From Planctomycetota bacterium (GTDB taxonomy: Bacteria > Planctomycetota > Planctomycetia > Pirellulales > Pirellulaceae), in the NCBI GenBank assembly GCA_014584305.1, contig JACTND010000303.1, positions 1 through 38,849 of the forward strand: DNA of 38,849 nt, read 5' to 3'. The notes beneath the pieces are model-generated. The model saw nothing but the letters and a program-made list of their open reading frames with translations, did not search any database and was not told the DNA's origin. The position numbers and the translations under genes are program-made. Each line of letters opens with the position of its first letter. Within the stretch, counting starts at the first letter, position 1. Positions 36,189 through 38,849 of the stretch are shown here, piece after piece.

Positions 36189-36508
36189 GCCTATGAGGCG
36201 CCCGCCCGCGTTCTCTGTGTGTTCCCCCAACCCGCTCAAATTATGCCGCAATTCCGGCCGCGATAGAATCCGGCCAATTGAACGAACTGGGAGAATCTAT
36301 GCGGCAATCGTTCATGATTGCTGTGACGCGCTGGCCTTGCGAGCCGTGGCGCAATGGGAAAATCGATTGCGCGGATCTGGAACTGAACATAGAAAACGGT
36401 CCCGAACAAGCGGGACCGTTTACTACGCTATTCAATCGTAAGCATCTCCCCAACGACCGGCCGGTATTCCGACCGCCTCACTTGGATCGATGCCGGAATG
36501 GAGGAGCC
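36189..36508. other. Gene-free region with intrinsic terminator
   Basis: About 320 bases between the COG2426 gene and the exported helical protein gene, both minus strand. It contains the terminator at 36394-36421 and presumably the promoter of the COG2426 operon to its left. A plus-strand frame begins at 36299 after GGGAGA, but it runs through the hairpin and into the antisense of the next gene without features of a protein family; I do not call it. Confidence 0.55.
36394..36421 (-). terminator. Rho-independent terminator
   Basis: AAACGGTCCCG and CGGGACCGTTT form a perfect 11-bp stem with the loop AACAAG. On the minus strand the stem is followed by TTTTCT. It lies 88 bases after the stop of the exported helical protein gene and probably ends that transcript. 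Confidence 0.85.
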
Positions 36509-37354
36509 TTACTCGTCGCCCCCGCTGCGTTTGAAACGCAGAGCTCGTGGTGCCTCTTCGTCGTCTTTCGGAAACTCGAACCGGTCCCCCATCATCCGCT
36601 GAAGTTTGTCCAATTGGTCACGGGTGAGTTCCTTGAACAGCTCTTTCTGTGCCTCTTCGCGCAGACGCTCCATCTTCTCTTTCAATTCTTTACCGATCTC
36701 TTTGGCCCGCTCTTTGAGCTTTTTCAATTGCTCGGGAGTGATTCCCAGTTCTTCCGCGAACTCCTTGTCGCTCAGTGCACCGGTGGGGCCCATCGACCGT
36801 AACCTGGTTTGCACGGAAATCTCCCGCAAGCGGCGCATTTGATGGGGCAACAAAATCTCTTCCAAGTCCGCTGCCTGTTGCTTTTGTAACTGCTTGATGG
36901 TTTCACCCAAATTGCGCCCGGATTCTGGATTGAAATTCCCCTCGCGCAAGGTCCGAGCATGTTCACTAACCTTTTGTGCAAAGTCCTGTCGCAAGCGGCG
37001 AAGTTGCTCGCGCTGGTCGTCCGATAGCTCCAGGTCGCGCTGGACACTATTGTTATTCAACATGGACATCATGTCGCCGCCGAATCCGGGAATCGGCGAA
37101 GCCATCGCATCGCCGAAACCGAATGAAAACGGCATGGCTGCCGGTCCGCCAATCACATTGACGGCGCCCGATTCGTCCGCCACAACCATTTGGAAATCCA
37201 TCGTCGGAACCTCCAGGCCGTCCTGCTTGATAAACAGCGACGCGGTGCCAATCTTGGCGGGTTCTGCAATTACTTCTTGCCCCCAGACAGTTGCCGCCCA
37301 CGCGCCCAGAACAAAACTAGCTGTCAACCAACCCGTAACAATGATTCGTTTCAT
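36509..37354 (-). CDS. Exported helical protein (Spy/CpxP-like repeats)
   Basis: 281 residues. Signal peptide (MKRIIVTGWLTASFVLGAWA, cut near VWGQ). The mature part is Gly/Met-rich at first (SFGFGDAMASPIPGFGGDMM), then strongly helical and charged. NNNSVQRDLELSDDQREQLRR and LGITPEQLKKLKERAKEI resemble the LTxxQ-type motifs of periplasmic Spy/CpxP proteins, which suggests a chaperone-like or metal-responsive role, unproven. The C-terminus is basic and acidic (FPKDDEEAPRALRFKRSG). It is monocistronic, with a terminator downstream. Confidence 0.72.
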   Translation of the reverse strand: MKRIIVTGWLTASFVLGAWAATVWGQEVIAEPAKIGTASLFIKQDGLEVPTMDFQMVVADESGAVNVIGGPAAMPFSFGFGDAMASPIPGFGGDMMSMLNNNSVQRDLELSDDQREQLRRLRQDFAQKVSEHARTLREGNFNPESGRNLGETIKQLQKQQAADLEEILLPHQMRRLREISVQTRLRSMGPTGALSDKEFAEELGITPEQLKKLKERAKEIGKELKEKMERLREEAQKELFKELTRDQLDKLQRMMGDRFEFPKDDEEAPRALRFKRSGGDE

Positions 37355-37520
37355 CGATAAAACCTCGCAACAAAGCCAACTCGGACGAGCGTGTCTCGCC
37401 CCATCAGTCAGACACCTTAATATGTTGAAACCGCTGAGTCATAGTCGCGCCGCCGACACCCTTTCCCAACTTCCCCACCGGAAAACACAAAAATAAAAGA
37501 CGCCGCCGCCAAAATCCAGC

Positions 37521-38717
37521 TCATTCTTTGCGATCCACCCAAGCCGCTAACAGCCGTATTTGTTCGCTAAAGTCGTGAGCTACCGCCCCCTGAGGCGACT
37601 TGAAAAAAGGACTCAAACATCCCAATTCACCTACTTCACCTCGGCGCATTGCTAGCTCCGCAAATCGAACCAGGTCCAAAACCAGCGGTGCCGCCAACAC
37701 CGAATCGCACCCTTGCCAGGTAAATTGCAAAATCATGGGTGTCCCTAAAAAGCCTCGGAAATGAATGTGGTCCCAAGCAGTCTTCCAATCACCCAGACTG
37801 CGAATGTACTCGATACTGATATGCGTCTGCGGCGCATAACCGAGAATCTCCGCTAGTAAATGGTCCTTGCTCGTGACTTTGCTGGCTTTATTCTGCGGGT
37901 CGTCCAAAATCCGCCCGTCAAGGTTCCCGAATATATTGTGCCCCACCCAACTCAATATTTGGAAATTCCGCGCCGCAAAGGCCGGCGCCAGAACGCTCTT
38001 CAACCACGTTTCGCCCGTCTTGCCGTCGCGCCCGGCATGACACGCGCCGCGACTCAATGCCAGTTCCCGCAGCGCGGAACAATCGCTCCCCAGCGATGGC
38101 GTGAAGTTGATATACGCACAGCCCAACTCCAAAGCCGCAATGGCGTACAGCGAACTGGCCGGGATGCGAGACTCGGAACCACTCAATTCGCGCTCCCACG
38201 CGTCCCATTGGTTTGGCAGGGCAACGACGTCCGCCGGGGGTTCGGTGGACGCGACGTTGACTACAATCATTCTGTCCACCCGCTGCTGCGTCGCAAATGC
38301 TTCAACGTCTCGTTGAATCGAAGCGATCGCGGATCGAGGTGACGTTGCCCTGATCACATGTGCGCCGTCGGCTAAGCGGGCAATTGCATTGCCGCAACCT
38401 TCAATCGTCCCAGGGCGAATCGCTGCGTCGATCTCCTCGAATCCAGGCCGACATTGGTCGATCAACGCCACATCAAAAGCGCGACTGTCGGACGCCAACG
38501 CGCGCGCGGAATCCAGCAAGCTCCCTGGGCGTATTTCGTGCCCACCAACGACAAACTGACCCCAATCGGCCAATCCCGCACTCGCAAACCGGGGCGCAGC
38601 GCTGACCAATCCCCACGACGGTATGCTGCCCTGCCGCAACAACTCCAACCCCATGATGGCCGTCGTTGCGACTCCTCCGCGTGCGCCGACCAACCAGATT
38701 CCGATTTTGTCACTCAT
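37521..38717 (-). CDS. myo-Inositol-1-phosphate synthase family protein
   Basis: NAD-dependent conversion of glucose 6-phosphate to inositol 1-phosphate. 398 residues. GIWLVGARGGVATTAIMG is the nucleotide site; NFTPSLGSDCSALRELAL, GRDGKTGETWLKSVLAPAF and SWVGHNIFGNLDGRIL are the catalytic blocks with the active-site lysines. The inositol synthase fold is clear, although this branch is often only called inositol-3-phosphate synthase-like in planctomycetes. ATG at 38717 (MSDKIGIWLVG) was chosen over a TTG six bases upstream. No inositol-lipid genes are adjacent. Confidence 0.9.
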   Translation of the reverse strand: MSDKIGIWLVGARGGVATTAIMGLELLRQGSIPSWGLVSAAPRFASAGLADWGQFVVGGHEIRPGSLLDSARALASDSRAFDVALIDQCRPGFEEIDAAIRPGTIEGCGNAIARLADGAHVIRATSPRSAIASIQRDVEAFATQQRVDRMIVVNVASTEPPADVVALPNQWDAWERELSGSESRIPASSLYAIAALELGCAYINFTPSLGSDCSALRELALSRGACHAGRDGKTGETWLKSVLAPAFAARNFQILSWVGHNIFGNLDGRILDDPQNKASKVTSKDHLLAEILGYAPQTHISIEYIRSLGDWKTAWDHIHFRGFLGTPMILQFTWQGCDSVLAAPLVLDLVRFAELAMRRGEVGELGCLSPFFKSPQGAVAHDFSEQIRLLAAWVDRKE

Positions 38718-38832
38718 TCGCAATGATCGCCTAACCTCATCAACCGTGGAGTTTGCCGAATACCCGTTGTATCCGCTGGACCATGACTTACGATAGGGGA
38801 ACGATTACAAACCGCACAAGCCAGGAGATTCC

Positions 38833-38849
38833 ATGACTTCCACCCGCAA
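38833..38849 (+). CDS. Start of an unidentified gene cut by the window edge
   Basis: ATG at 38833 followed by codons for T-S-T-R, cut by the right edge. AGGAG (38823-38827) lies five bases upstream, a strong ribosome binding site. Divergent from the inositol phosphate synthase gene. Too short for any function. Confidence 0.6.

Noticed and set aside
36299-36508. Small plus-strand gene starting after GGGAGA at 36299
   Set aside because: It reads through the terminator hairpin and continues into antisense of the next gene without any recognised domain.

Overview
This window reads as a chromosomal segment of a planctomycete, most likely Pirellulales-like. That placement is an inference from the gene content and style: a moderately GC-rich genome, loosely packed gene order, large exported or membrane proteins with no close functional name, DapL-type lysine/diaminopimelate synthesis, Kdo synthesis (Gram-negative type envelope), a single-domain DUF1844 protein, and short intergenic repeats next to a REP-type (Y1/HUH) transposase. 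Almost all of the window is ordinary housekeeping DNA. The accessory signal sits in the intergenic repeats, the transposon at about 27.0-28.5 kb, and the SPFH/Arc and sigma-54 regulator block at 21.0-24.2 kb.

Layout. 1-4.1 kb: the end-truncated GMP synthase gene (minus strand), then a LysR regulator overlapping a membrane M28 peptidase by 4 bases. 4.2-7.0 kb: serC-serA, the first two steps of serine synthesis. 7.1-11.8 kb (minus): argG, a duplicated-domain ABC permease, an exported methyltransferase and a queuosine-precursor transporter. 11.9-17.2 kb (plus): nnrD, a lipoprotein with a cysteine-less thioredoxin-like domain, and selB, packed with almost no spacing. 17.25-17.45 kb: two kinds of inverted-repeat element. 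17.5-20.9 kb (minus): kdsB, pyrG, DUF1844 and a DUF1992 mini-protein; PyrG makes the CTP that KdsB uses to activate Kdo.

20.9-24.2 kb: a short repeat, an AT-rich promoter region with a palindrome, an SPFH-domain protein with a small ribbon-helix-helix protein, then a very good sigma-54 promoter in front of an orphan NtrC-type response regulator that carries a ten-G tract in its receiver domain. 24.5-27.0 kb: a U32 peptidase-family (RlhA-like) protein. 27.04-28.51 kb: a transposon with 12-bp terminal inverted repeats and one transposase. The same ends bound a 109-bp element 10 kb away, which therefore looks like a non-autonomous relative.

28.5-31.6 kb (minus): ffh-rpsP-trmD-rplS, the usual ribosome/SRP cluster but without rimM. 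31.8-36.2 kb: dapL, then a tightly overlapping minus-strand set (COG2426 membrane protein, family 5 uracil-DNA glycosylase, CPBP protease). 36.4-38.8 kb: a clear intrinsic terminator, an exported helical protein, a myo-inositol-phosphate synthase and the first codons of a further gene running off the right edge. No rRNA, tRNA or CRISPR array was recognised.
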